Source: an uncultured Collinsella sp.
GTDB taxonomy: Bacteria > Actinomycetota > Coriobacteriia > Coriobacteriales > Coriobacteriaceae
DNA: 12,364 nucleotides
Direction of reading: 5' to 3'
Assembly: GCA_900548495.1 (NCBI GenBank)
Contig: URKT01000061.1
Span: 1-12,364, forward strand
Shown here: piece by piece, positions 5,763-12,364 of the stretch
Layout of the letters: the number at the start of each line of letters is the position of its first letter
How positions within the stretch are numbered: the first letter of the stretch is position 1
Notes under the pieces: model-generated
What the model was told of the DNA's origin: nothing
The model's input: the letters and a program-made list of their open reading frames with translations, nothing else
Database searches by the model: none
Translations under genes and position numbers: made by a program

Positions 5763-7952
5763 ATGAAGAACATCCTGCATCTGTTTAAGCGCGATGTCCA
5801 AAACGTGTCTCGCTCCGTAATCGGCTTGGTTGTCGTGATGGGCCTCATTATCGTACCGTGTCTGTACGCGTGGTTTAACATCGCCGGCAGCTGGGATCCG
5901 TACGGCAACACCGGCAATCTTAAGATCGCCGTGGTCAACACCGATGAGGGTTACGAGAGCGATCTGATCCCCGTCGAGGTCAACGTGGGCGAAAACGTGA
6001 CCGCCACCCTACGCGGCAACGAGAGCTTCGATTGGGTTGTGCTCAACAATCGCGAAAAGGCTATCGAGGGCGTCAAATCGGGCGCATACTATGCGGCTGT
6101 CGTTATCCCTAAGACGTTTAGTGCCGATATGATGACGCTCTTTTCGACCGACGTTAAGCATGCCGATATCGAGTTTTACGAGAATCAGAAGGCCAACGCC
6201 ATCGCGCAGATCGTGACCGAGAAGGGTTCGAGCGCCGTTCAGAACCAGGTTAACGAATCTTTTACCGAGACCATTACGAGCATCGGTCTTAAGACGGTGT
6301 CCAGCCTGCTCGATTACATGAGCACCGACCAGGTCAGCAACTTTATCGCCAACCTGTCCTCGACGCTCGGCGATTCGATTGGGGACCTGCAAGACGTTCA
6401 GGCTAATGCTTCGTCGCTGGCGGGCATTTTGAGCTCTACGTCCGATTCGTTGACGTCGGCGAGCGGTATGCTCCAGCAGACGGGTACGGTCGATGAGTCG
6501 ACCAAGCAGTTGATGGAGCATGCCAAGAGCGGCATGAGCGATTCCAAAGAAGCGCTGAAGGCCGCCAACGACGCCATCAACGCCGCGATTGACGGAAGCG
6601 CGGGCTCGTTCGACAACGTGTCCGCCGGGCTTGCGAAGGCATTTGATGCCGCGAATCAGCATGTCGACCTTACGGTGTCTCAGCTCAACGATGCCGCGGC
6701 GGCGCTCAATACACGTGCCGACGATATCGACGCCACGGCCGACCAGCTCCGCGGCTTTGCCGAGCAGGTCAGTGACGAAAAGCTCCAGGAGAGCCTTAAA
6801 TCTGTGGCAACATCGCTGGGCAGGATCGCGGTGGAGTATCGCAACAACGCCAAGGACCTGACGGCAACTGCTAAGTCCCTTTCTGACAGCATGGCAGAGG
6901 TCAACAGCACGCGTGCCGAGGTCGATCAGGCCATCGCCGATGCCAAGGCGGGCATTTCGGGCGCCAAGTCCGACTACGATTCCACGTTCTCGGTTAAGGC
7001 CAAGGAGCTCAAGAAGACGGTTTCGGGCATCCTGGACTCGCTCGATGGCATCTCGGGCGATCTGGATAGCGCCGTAGACGGCCTGACCGACGCATCCGGT
7101 TCGCTGGCAAAGGGCCTCTCCAAGGCTGCAAAGCTGGTCAACAAGGCTTCTGATCAGCTGGGCGAGGCGTCGGACAAGATCAGTGCGTTTAAGGACGAGC
7201 TCGACGGCGCCTTGATGTCGGATGACCTCGCTACGATCAAGACGATGATCGGCAATGATCCCGAGGGTCTGGCCGTGTCGCTTTCCGGCCCCGTCGCGCT
7301 CGATCGCAAGCCGGTCTATCCGATTCGTAACTACGGTTCGGCCATGGCACCGTTCTACACGATTCTGTCGCTATGGGTCGGCTCGATCGTGCTGGCGGCC
7401 ATGATGAAGGTCTCGGTTGACGATGAGCTCATCAACGAGCTCATCCCCGTGCGCCTGCACGAGATCTACCTGGGCCGCTACCTGTTCTTTGGCGGTCTGG
7501 CTCTGCTGCAGGCAACGCTCGTGTGTGCGGGCGACATCCTGTTCTTTGGCATTCAGTGCGACAACCCGCTGCAGTTTGTGCTGGCGGGCTGGGTCGCGAG
7601 TCTCGTGTTCTCCAATATCGTCTACACGCTTACGGTGTCGTTTGGCGATATCGGCAAGGCGCTCGCCGTCGTGCTGCTGGTCATGCAGGTCGGCGGTTCG
7701 GGCGGCACGTTCCCTATCGAGATGACCGGCCCCGTGTTCCAGGCGATCTATCCGTTCCTGCCGTTCACCCACGGCATCAACGCCATGCATGCCGCCATGG
7801 CTGGCGCCTACCATATGGAGTACTGGATTGAGCTAGGCATTCTGGCGAGCTATCTGATTCCGTCGCTGGCCCTGGGCGTCGTCTTCCGCCGTCCGGTCAT
7901 CAAAGCCAACGACTGGATCATCGAAAAACTGGAGTCAACCAAATTGATTTAG
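5763..7952 (+). CDS. YhgE/Pip family membrane protein, second paralogue
   Basis: A 729-residue protein of standard YhgE/Pip architecture. Seen: short cytoplasmic start with Phe-Lys-Arg-Asp, helix 1 (about 17-40), WDPYGNT, and an N-terminal extracytoplasmic domain that aligns by eye with the first paralogue (shared segments include AYYAAVVIPK versus EYYAAIVIPK). A long Ala/Ser/Asp heptad-rich region (about 200-480) is probably coiled coil and projects outside the membrane. Five C-terminal helices follow (about 530-708), with the shared Pro-Ile-Glu-Met motif before a loop ending FTHGINAMHA. It ends just after the last helix, lacking the two extra helices and tail of its neighbour. No ATPase partner is encoded nearby, so an ABC-2-like mechanism cannot be assumed. 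Co-translation with the first gene suggests a paired or heteromeric complex; substrate and function are unknown. Confidence 0.9.
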   Translation: MKNILHLFKRDVQNVSRSVIGLVVVMGLIIVPCLYAWFNIAGSWDPYGNTGNLKIAVVNTDEGYESDLIPVEVNVGENVTATLRGNESFDWVVLNNREKAIEGVKSGAYYAAVVIPKTFSADMMTLFSTDVKHADIEFYENQKANAIAQIVTEKGSSAVQNQVNESFTETITSIGLKTVSSLLDYMSTDQVSNFIANLSSTLGDSIGDLQDVQANASSLAGILSSTSDSLTSASGMLQQTGTVDESTKQLMEHAKSGMSDSKEALKAANDAINAAIDGSAGSFDNVSAGLAKAFDAANQHVDLTVSQLNDAAAALNTRADDIDATADQLRGFAEQVSDEKLQESLKSVATSLGRIAVEYRNNAKDLTATAKSLSDSMAEVNSTRAEVDQAIADAKAGISGAKSDYDSTFSVKAKELKKTVSGILDSLDGISGDLDSAVDGLTDASGSLAKGLSKAAKLVNKASDQLGEASDKISAFKDELDGALMSDDLATIKTMIGNDPEGLAVSLSGPVALDRKPVYPIRNYGSAMAPFYTILSLWVGSIVLAAMMKVSVDDELINELIPVRLHEIYLGRYLFFGGLALLQATLVCAGDILFFGIQCDNPLQFVLAGWVASLVFSNIVYTLTVSFGDIGKALAVVLLVMQVGGSGGTFPIEMTGPVFQAIYPFLPFTHGINAMHAAMAGAYHMEYWIELGILASYLIPSLALGVVFRRPVIKANDWIIEKLESTKLI

Positions 7953-8015
7953 TTCAGCAACGTAAACGCCGTCGGAACATCGAGATCTTCCAACCCGATG
8001 CTTTAGCGTAGTGAA

Positions 8016-8045
8016 TTGCACGGGCTGCTTGGTTGTTGCTACAGT
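8016..8045 (+). promoter_or_regulatory. Candidate promoter for the DMT permease gene
   Basis: TTGCAC (8016-8021), an 18-bp gap and TACAGT (8040-8045) form a reasonable sigma-70-type promoter. Its predicted start lies at the foot of the hairpin at 8050-8076, so a transcript from here would begin with that stem. Motif evidence only. Confidence 0.35.
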
Positions 8046-8049
8046 AGCG

Positions 8050-8085
8050 GGGCGTGCCGGGGGTCCGGTGCGCCCTGCTTTTATT
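8050..8085 (+). terminator. Intrinsic terminator of the yhgE-like operon
   Basis: GGGCGTGCCGG (8050-8060) pairs with CCGGTGCGCCC (8065-8075), eleven pairs including two G-U, around a GGGT loop, followed by TGCTTTTATTT. It lies about 100 bases after the second YhgE/Pip stop and 68 bases before the permease start, and is the most likely end of the operon transcript. Confidence 0.7.
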
Positions 8086-8153
8086 TGACCATGAGGCGGC
8101 ACGCAGCCATGCGCGTGCGGACACCACGCCCAGATTGAGCGCGAGGATGCCCT

Positions 8154-9137
8154 ATGGCCCAGCATGCCACTGACAATATCGAAATGATGCCCGATAGCCC
8201 TGTTGCTCGCGAGGACCTGGGCGCGGGCGGCACCTCCCGCGGCGCCGGCGCTCGCTCGCCGCTGTTCTGGAAAGTCCTGCTGCTTTCGGTGGCAGTCGTC
8301 TGGGGCTACTCCTTTACGACCATGAAGGACGCGCTCGACACCATTCCGGTGTTCGAACTGCTCTACGTGCGCTTTCTGCCTGCGGCGTTGGTCATGTTTT
8401 TCATCTTCCACAAGCGCATCATCGCGCACCTCAACGCCCGCAACCTTATCGTCGGACTTGGCATGGGCGCACTTATGTGGGCCGCCTACGCCCTGCAGAC
8501 AGTCGGTCTGGCGCACACCACGGCGGGCAAGAATGCTTTTTTGACGGGCACGTATTGCATCGTTGTGCCGTTCGCGAGCTATTTTCTGAGCGGCGAAAAA
8601 CTCACCCGCTATAACCTGGGCGCGGCGCTGCTGTGCTTGGCGGGCATTGGCTTGGTGGCGCTCGATAGCGTTGAATTCAACATCGGTGATGTCATTACGC
8701 TGGCGGGTGCGGTCTTTTTCGCCATCCAGATGGCGGTGACTGCCAAGTACGGTCGCAAAATGGACATCAACGTCATCACGTTTTGGATGTTTGTGGGCAA
8801 CGGCGTGCTGAGCCTGGCAACGTCGCTGCTATTCGAGACCCAAGCGCCTCTGTCCGTGTGGACGCCGAGCTTTATCAGCGCGATGGCGTTTCTCTCGGTT
8901 GGTTGCACATGCGCGGCTCTGCTCATCCAAAACGTCGGCTTGGCGCATGTCTCGGCCTCGACGGGCTCACTGCTCCTTTCGATGGAGTCGCCTTCGGGCG
9001 TGCTGTTCTCGGTGCTGCTGATGGGGGAGGCGCTCACCTCGCGCCTGCTCGCCGGCTTCGCGCTCATCTTTCTTTCGATTATCTTGAGCGAGACGCATTT
9101 CGATTTCTTGCGCCGAAAATCACACCCGCAATTGTAA
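8154..9137 (+). CDS. EamA/DMT-family permease
   Basis: A 327-residue integral membrane protein of the drug/metabolite transporter superfamily, which moves small metabolites (commonly amino acids or their derivatives) across the cytoplasmic membrane. A hydrophilic N-terminus of about 36 residues precedes ten hydrophobic segments in two EamA repeats of five (about 38-170 and 178-318). The first begins Val-Val-Trp-Gly-Tyr-Ser-Phe, the usual WG-x-x-(F/T) opening. The second repeat ends with the family hallmark SLLLSMESPSGVLFSVLLMG followed by Glu-Ala-Leu. Length fits the family (about 300). GAGGA (8143-8147) lies six bases before ATG; an earlier ATG at 8147 is out of frame. It appears monocistronic, with terminators on both sides. 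Substrate cannot be assigned. Confidence 0.93.
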   Translation: MAQHATDNIEMMPDSPVAREDLGAGGTSRGAGARSPLFWKVLLLSVAVVWGYSFTTMKDALDTIPVFELLYVRFLPAALVMFFIFHKRIIAHLNARNLIVGLGMGALMWAAYALQTVGLAHTTAGKNAFLTGTYCIVVPFASYFLSGEKLTRYNLGAALLCLAGIGLVALDSVEFNIGDVITLAGAVFFAIQMAVTAKYGRKMDINVITFWMFVGNGVLSLATSLLFETQAPLSVWTPSFISAMAFLSVGCTCAALLIQNVGLAHVSASTGSLLLSMESPSGVLFSVLLMGEALTSRLLAGFALIFLSIILSETHFDFLRRKSHPQL

Positions 9138-9149
9138 ACAACTTGTTGC

Positions 9150-9174
9150 GCCGCCCTCCCAGGGCGGCATTTTT
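9150..9174 (+). terminator. Intrinsic terminator after the DMT permease
   Basis: GCCGCCCT (9150-9157) pairs perfectly with AGGGCGGC (9161-9168) around CCC, followed by ATTTTT (9169-9174). It starts 13 bases after the permease stop codon. A textbook intrinsic terminator. Confidence 0.9.
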
Positions 9175-9200
9175 ATGTCATGCCCTTACAGTTGTACCTT

Positions 9201-9222
9201 GCACTTTACGCTATCAAAGTGC
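9201..9222. promoter_or_regulatory. Inverted repeat upstream of the amidohydrolase, probable operator
   Basis: GCACTTT (9201-9207) and AAAGTGC (9216-9222) are perfect complements separated by ACGCTATC. The element lies 31 bases before the amidohydrolase start, after a terminator, so it should sit in that gene's promoter or leader. There is no T-run. TACGCT (9207-9212) within it could be a -10, with a weak CTTACA (9185-9190) as -35. A repressor site is inferred; the regulator is unknown. Confidence 0.45.
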
Positions 9223-9252
9223 GTGCTGCAAAAACGTTACTGGAGGGCTTCT

Positions 9253-10545
9253 ATGGCATCAGCTCTGTCCGATTTTCAACCGCAACCAGCGCCCCAGGCC
9301 ACCGCGGCGGCGCAGGCCGCTATCGGTGACGGTCTTGTCGCAGAAGCTCAGGCTTTTGCAGACGAGCTCGCTGCATGGCGACACGATCTACACCAGATGC
9401 CCGAGCTGGGTAACAATCTTCCGCAGACGTCTGCCTATATCCAGGCACGTCTGGACGAGATGGACATCCCCCATACCACGCTAGTCGACGGTTCCTGCGC
9501 CGTTGGCCTGATCGGTGCCGGTGCGGCCGCTCAGGGCAATGGCACGTGCAAGGACGAGCAGGCCGGAACGGTCGTCATGCTCCGAGGCGATATGGATGCC
9601 CTTCCCGTTGTCGAGGAATCCGGCGAGCCCTTTGCATCCACCAATGGCTGCATGCATGCTTGCGGTCACGATATGCACGCGACGGCCCTGCTTGGTGCGG
9701 CGCGCCTGCTCAAGGCCCGCGAGGCCGAGCTTGTGGAGGCCAACGCTACCGTCAAGTTGCTGTTCCAGCCGGGCGAGGAGACCTTTGAGGGAGCACGCGC
9801 TGCCATCGCCGACGGCTTGCTCGAGAACCCGCGCCCTCAGGCGGCCTTTGCCATGCATGTCAACAGCCAGTCGCCGCTTGGCCTGGTGCTCTACGGCAGC
9901 CCGGCGCTCTCGGGCGTGTACGGTTTTCGCATCACGCTTCAGGGCAAGGGCGGCCATGGCTCGAGCCCCGAGATTTGCATCGACCCCATCACGGCCGGCG
10001 TCCATGTGCATCTGGCGCTTCAGGAGCTCATCGCTCGCGAAGTGCCGGCGACCAAGGAGGTCGCACTTACCGTCGGTAAGTTTGCTGGCGGCCTGGCGGC
10101 CAACGTCATCCCCGACACCTGCGTGCTCGAGGGAACGCTGCGCGGCTTTGATGTTGAGCTCATGGCTCACCTAAAGACCCGCATCGCGGAGGTCGTTAAC
10201 GGCGTTGCTACGACCTATCGTACGCCGGCGACCATCGAGACGCTTTCGGATGTTCCGCCGCTTGTACTCGACAGCGATATGACTCAGGCGTCGCTTGGCT
10301 ACGTGGGCGCAGTGCTGCCCAAGACGGCTTTCTTGCCGCTTTTCCATGCCATGGCGAGTGAGGACTTCGCGCTTATCTCGAGCAAGATCCCAAGTGCGTA
10401 CTTTACCGTGGGCGCGGCCGTAACCGACACGGACGAACACTTTGCCCAGCACCATCCCAAGGCACGTTTTAACGATGCCGAGCTGCCGCTCGGTGCCGCG
10501 GCCTATACCGCCGTCGCTTTGGGCTATATCGCCGACCACCGGTAG
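9253..10545 (+). CDS. M20D-family amidohydrolase (N-acyl amino acid / peptide hydrolase)
   Basis: A 430-residue metallo-amidohydrolase of the M20D group (hippurate hydrolase, N-acyl-amino-acid amidohydrolase, IAA-amino-acid hydrolase type), cytosolic, cleaving an amide bond to release an amino acid. Seen: WRHDLHQMPEL near the start, RGDMDALP (111-118), the metal-binding HACGHD (Cys137, His139), Gly-Glu-Glu with catalytic/metal Glu175-Glu176, His202 in AMHV, GGHGSS of the dimerisation/lid domain (His235) and the last metal-site His365 in FHAMASEDF. All expected active-site residues are present and length is normal. The frame is open 26 codons further upstream, but GGAGGG (9242-9247), five bases before ATG 9253, fixes the start. 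The N-terminal 30 residues are Ala/Gln-rich and precede the conserved domain. An adjacent MFS gene suggests a former uptake partner. Substrate unknown. Confidence 0.94.
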   Translation: MASALSDFQPQPAPQATAAAQAAIGDGLVAEAQAFADELAAWRHDLHQMPELGNNLPQTSAYIQARLDEMDIPHTTLVDGSCAVGLIGAGAAAQGNGTCKDEQAGTVVMLRGDMDALPVVEESGEPFASTNGCMHACGHDMHATALLGAARLLKAREAELVEANATVKLLFQPGEETFEGARAAIADGLLENPRPQAAFAMHVNSQSPLGLVLYGSPALSGVYGFRITLQGKGGHGSSPEICIDPITAGVHVHLALQELIAREVPATKEVALTVGKFAGGLAANVIPDTCVLEGTLRGFDVELMAHLKTRIAEVVNGVATTYRTPATIETLSDVPPLVLDSDMTQASLGYVGAVLPKTAFLPLFHAMASEDFALISSKIPSAYFTVGAAVTDTDEHFAQHHPKARFNDAELPLGAAAYTAVALGYIADHR

Positions 10546-10571
10546 CACCCAACCTTGCCTTTCAAGCCTGC

Positions 10572-10603
10572 GGGCATGGCCATAAGGCCTATGCCCTTGT
10601 CTT
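10572..10603 (+). terminator. Hairpin after the amidohydrolase, terminator-like
   Basis: GGGCATGGCC (10572-10581) pairs with GGCC (10586-10589) and ATGCCC (10591-10596) around ATAA with one bulged T, followed by TTGTCTTT. Around it, 10548-10561 and 10606-10619 are imperfect complements (12 of 14). The T-tract is interrupted, so termination may be leaky and the MFS gene may be partly fed from the amidohydrolase promoter; no convincing promoter is visible between them. Confidence 0.6.
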
Positions 10604-10667
10604 TCAAGGCAATCTTGGGCACTACCGGCGCCCGGCGCAGGCTATTCGTTTGTCTAAAAGGAGCAGT

Positions 10668-11117
10668 ATGCCCCAGCAGCGTAAGTTCTTCCCCGGCTGG
10701 CTCGTGGTGGCCTCCGGCTTCGTGATCATGGCCACGTGTTACACGATTTTCGTCAACTGCATGAGCCTGTTCCAGCCGCTGATCGTCAGCAACCTGGGTA
10801 TTTCCCTTGCGCAGTACAACGTCTCCAATGCCATCTCCACCGTGGTGAGTGTCGTGGGTTCGCTCGTTATCGGTCATGTTGCCGATAAGGTGAGTGGCCG
10901 CGTATTGGGCTCGCTTACCGTTATCGCTACCTCGGCGGTGCTTGCCGGCATGAGCTTTGTCGGTGAGCTGTGGCAGGTCTACGTGCTCTTTGCCGTCTCG
11001 GGCTCCTTTGCGAGCACCTGGATCGTGTGCTTGGCGTGCTCCGTGGTCATGCTCGTGTTCCTGCTGGTATCCGAGCCCATCGCCGCCAAGCTGCGCGCGA
11101 GCGTGGCGGGGGAGTAG
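10668..11117 (+). CDS. MFS transporter remnant with in-frame internal deletion
   Basis: A 149-residue product; major facilitator transporters have about 400 residues and 12 helices. It opens normally: FFPGWLVVASG with helix 1, a substrate-side loop, helix 2, a loop with GHVADKVSGR that corresponds to the conserved MFS motif A between helices 2 and 3, helix 3 and the first half of helix 4. At about residues 113-120 it passes straight into a hydrophobic segment IVCLACSVVMLVFLLVS and a basic tail that look like the last helix and C-terminus of an MFS protein. Reading frame is kept throughout, so this is best explained by an in-frame deletion of roughly 250 residues. Transport is very unlikely. 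AAAAGGAG (10656-10663), four bases before ATG, fixes the start; an upstream TTG at 10650 is less likely. A genuine small membrane protein or an assembly collapse are alternatives. Confidence 0.8.
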   Translation: MPQQRKFFPGWLVVASGFVIMATCYTIFVNCMSLFQPLIVSNLGISLAQYNVSNAISTVVSVVGSLVIGHVADKVSGRVLGSLTVIATSAVLAGMSFVGELWQVYVLFAVSGSFASTWIVCLACSVVMLVFLLVSEPIAAKLRASVAGE

Positions 11118-11152
11118 GCGTCCGTCGCTCTTTTCTGTTCGTCCCGTTCTGT

Positions 11153-11216
11153 CCGTGGCCGCCTTGGAAGCCGAATGGATGCTCGTACCATCATTCGGTT
11201 TCCAAGGCGGCCACGG
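11153..11216. repeat. Large palindrome 1 of 3, 25-bp arms
   Basis: Arms 11153-11177 and 11192-11216 are complementary over all 25 positions with a single G-U (11170/11199), around a 14-base loop. It begins 36 bases after the MFS stop. There is no T-run on either side. Near the loop the arms read GCCGAATG and CATTCGG. Confidence 0.85.
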
Positions 11217-11226
11217 GCCTACGAAA

Positions 11227-11290
11227 TGATCCCTATTCCTCCGTCCCCAAGGGATCACGTGATCCGAAGGGGACGGAGGAAAAGGGATCA
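11227..11290. repeat. Large palindrome 2 of 3, 22-bp arms around a 14-bp perfect palindrome
   Basis: Arms 11227-11248 and 11269-11290 match at 21 of 22 positions (A-A mismatch 11235/11282). Between them, GGATCACGTGATCC (11252-11265) is itself a perfect palindrome. The element TGATCC(C) or its complement thus occurs four times in alternating orientation (11227-11233, 11251-11257, 11260-11265, 11284-11290), allowing alternative folds. The arms carry CGTCCCC/GGGGACG. Confidence 0.85.
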
Positions 11291-11296
11291 CAAACA

Positions 11297-11356
11297 GCGG
11301 CGGCGCGTCTGGCCGAACGAGTCCCCATACCCTCGTTCGGTCAGGCGCGCCGCCGC
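11297..11356. repeat. Large palindrome 3 of 3, 25-bp arms, abutting the hisS promoter
   Basis: Positions 11297-11321 and 11332-11356 form a continuous 25-pair stem with two G-U pairs (11308/11345 and 11312/11341) around a ten-base loop. The right arm ends where the -35 of the hisS promoter would fall. Near the loop the arms read GCCGAACGAG and CTCGTTCGG, recalling palindrome 1. Three palindromes fill most of the 304 bases between the MFS gene and hisS; otherwise that gap holds only the hisS promoter and leader. Confidence 0.85.
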
Positions 11357-11373
11357 GTTGCTGCTTTGTGCCG

Positions 11374-11379
11374 TATAAT
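11374..11379 (+). promoter_or_regulatory. hisS promoter -10 element
   Basis: A consensus TATAAT lies 42 bases upstream of the hisS ATG. The -35 position (about 11351-11356) is CGCCGC, inside palindrome 3, and is not consensus. No T-box sequence was found in the leader. Confidence 0.6.
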
Positions 11380-11421
11380 GTCCACTACCTATGACGCGAT
11401 ACAAAAGAAAGGTGTTTGCCC

Positions 11422-12338
11422 ATGCAGGCACAGAAGGCGGAGGGAACCCGCGACCTTATCGGCGCCGAGATGCGCGCCTGGCAAAAGATGCAGCAGATTG
11501 CGGCCGGCGTGTTCGAGCCGTTTGGTTTTAAGCCCATCGAGACGCCCGCAATCGAGCAGGTGGACGTGTTTGTCCACGGTATCGGCCAGTCGACCGACGT
11601 CGTGCGCAAGGAAATGTTCCGCGTGTTCAGCGGTGCCAACCTGGAGCGCGTCTTTACCGAGGGCACCGACACCAAACTCAAGCCCAAGCAGCGCCTGGCA
11701 CTTCGCCCCGAGGGCACGGCCGGTGTGGTGCGCGCCGTCGTGGAGAACAACCTGGTGCCCCAGGGCTCCACGCCGTTTAAGGCCTATTACGCCGAGGCCA
11801 TGTTCCGTGGCGAGCGTCCCCAGAAGGGTCGCCTGCGCCAGTTCCACCAGGTGGGCATCGAGTGGCTCGGCGCTCCCGATCCGGCGGCAGACGCCGAGTG
11901 CATCATCATGCTCATGGAGTTCTACAAGCGCCTTGGTTTTGATCTTTCCAAGCTTCGTCTGCTCATCAACTCGATGGGTGACGCCCAGTGCCGTCCGGCT
12001 TATCGCGAGCAGGTTAAGCAGTTCATCCTCGATCACGCCGACGAGATGTGCGATGAGTGCCGCGAGCGCGCCGAGCTCAACCCGCTGCGTGCCTTCGACT
12101 GCAAGAACGACCACTGCCGCGAGATCATGGCCGAGGCTCCGCTGATGGGTGACAACCTGTGCGATGAGTGCCGCGAGCACTACGAGCAGGTCAAGCGCTA
12201 TCTGGATGCCGCCGGTATCGAGTATGTCGAGGATCCCACCTTGGTGCGCGGCCTGGACTACTACACCCGTACTGTCTTTGAGGTCGAGGCCCCTGGCGCC
12301 GGCGTCGGCTCCATCGGTGGCGGCGGCCGCTATGATGG
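11422..12338 (+). CDS. hisS: Histidyl-tRNA synthetase, 3' truncated by contig end
   Basis: About 305 codons of a class II aminoacyl-tRNA synthetase that charges tRNA-His; full-length enzymes are about 420-430 residues, so the end of the catalytic domain and the anticodon-binding domain are missing. Seen: KAEGTRDLIG near the N-terminus, class II motif 1 region (ETPAIEQVDVF), motif 2 FRGERPQKGRLRQFHQVGIEW (from about residue 128, with Arg129 and the conserved Glu), the histidine-A loop RGLDYYTRTVFEV (276-288), and the glycine-rich GGGGRYDG just at the cut. A cysteine-rich segment with two Cys-Asp-Glu-Cys motifs, common in bacterial HisRS of this type, lies at about residues 210-253. GAAAGGTG (11407-11414) precedes ATG 11422 by seven bases. 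The frame stays open into the adapter; the last codons there (Cys-Leu-Leu) are not genomic. Confidence 0.97.
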
Positions 12339-12364
12339 CTGTCTCTTATACACATCTGACGCTG
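12339..12364 (-). other. Nextera/Tn5 adapter remnant (not genomic)
   Basis: CTGTCTCTTATACACATCT (12339-12357) is the Tn5 mosaic end in reverse complement, followed by GACGCTG, which matches the Illumina Nextera Read 1 adapter. The first one or two bases could also be genomic. It truncates hisS. Confidence 0.97.

Noticed and set aside
4461..5801. 446-codon open frame antisense to the first YhgE/Pip gene
   Set aside because: It overlaps a clearly coding gene, shows no recognisable domain and is Asp/Gln/His/Arg-rich in the manner of antisense shadows.
8091..8138. 15-residue leader peptide before the permease
   Set aside because: It has an ATG and stop but no ribosome binding site and no run of a regulatory amino acid apart from scattered Arg.
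8783..9484. 233-codon open frame overlapping the DMT permease and amidohydrolase
   Set aside because: It is out of frame with two well-supported genes and crosses a strong terminator; Arg/Pro-rich shadow.
11357..11421. T-box riboswitch in the hisS leader
   Set aside because: No AGGGTGG-x-ACCGCG-like sequence is present and the leader after the TATAAT is only about 35 bases.
10970..12145. 391-codon open frame across the palindrome array and hisS
   Set aside because: It is out of frame with hisS, whose motifs are unmistakable; the translation is Arg/Ser/Pro-rich and runs through non-coding palindromes.

Overview
The window reads as a GC-rich Gram-positive genome, most likely a gut actinobacterium of the class Coriobacteriia and probably Collinsella. 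The basis is high GC content, strong G/C third positions, Shine-Dalgarno-led genes on one strand, and general resemblance of the proteins; this is recognition, not a database match. It is a whole short contig: both ends carry Illumina Nextera (Tn5) adapter sequence (1-24 and 12339-12364), so about 25 bases at each end are not genomic and both terminal genes are cut.

Layout, all on the plus strand: the 3' end of an ElaA-type GNAT acetyltransferase (about 25-268); a leader with a terminator-like hairpin, then the chaperone gene htpG (471-2495); an intergenic stretch packed with palindromes (2503-2786) followed by a likely repressor-controlled promoter; a tightly coupled two-gene operon of YhgE/Pip family membrane proteins (about 2988-5762 and 5763-7952); a terminator; a ten-helix EamA/DMT permease (8154-9137) with its own terminator; an M20D amidohydrolase (9253-10545); a drastically shortened MFS transporter (10668-11117); three large palindromes head to tail (11153-11356); and the first 305 or so codons of hisS (11422 to the adapter).

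Most genes are single transcription units. htpG and hisS are housekeeping genes. The two YhgE/Pip proteins are paralogues whose stop and start codons abut, with a near-perfect ribosome binding site inside the end of the first gene, so they are probably made together and may form one envelope complex. The amidohydrolase and the MFS gene are neighbours and could once have formed an uptake-and-hydrolysis pair for an acylated amino acid or peptide, but the MFS protein appears to have lost about eight of twelve helices by an in-frame deletion.

No RNA genes, CRISPR arrays, complete insertion sequences or prophage genes were seen. The least explained parts are the two palindrome clusters (2503-2786 and 11153-11356), the extended first YhgE/Pip protein, and the deleted MFS transporter.
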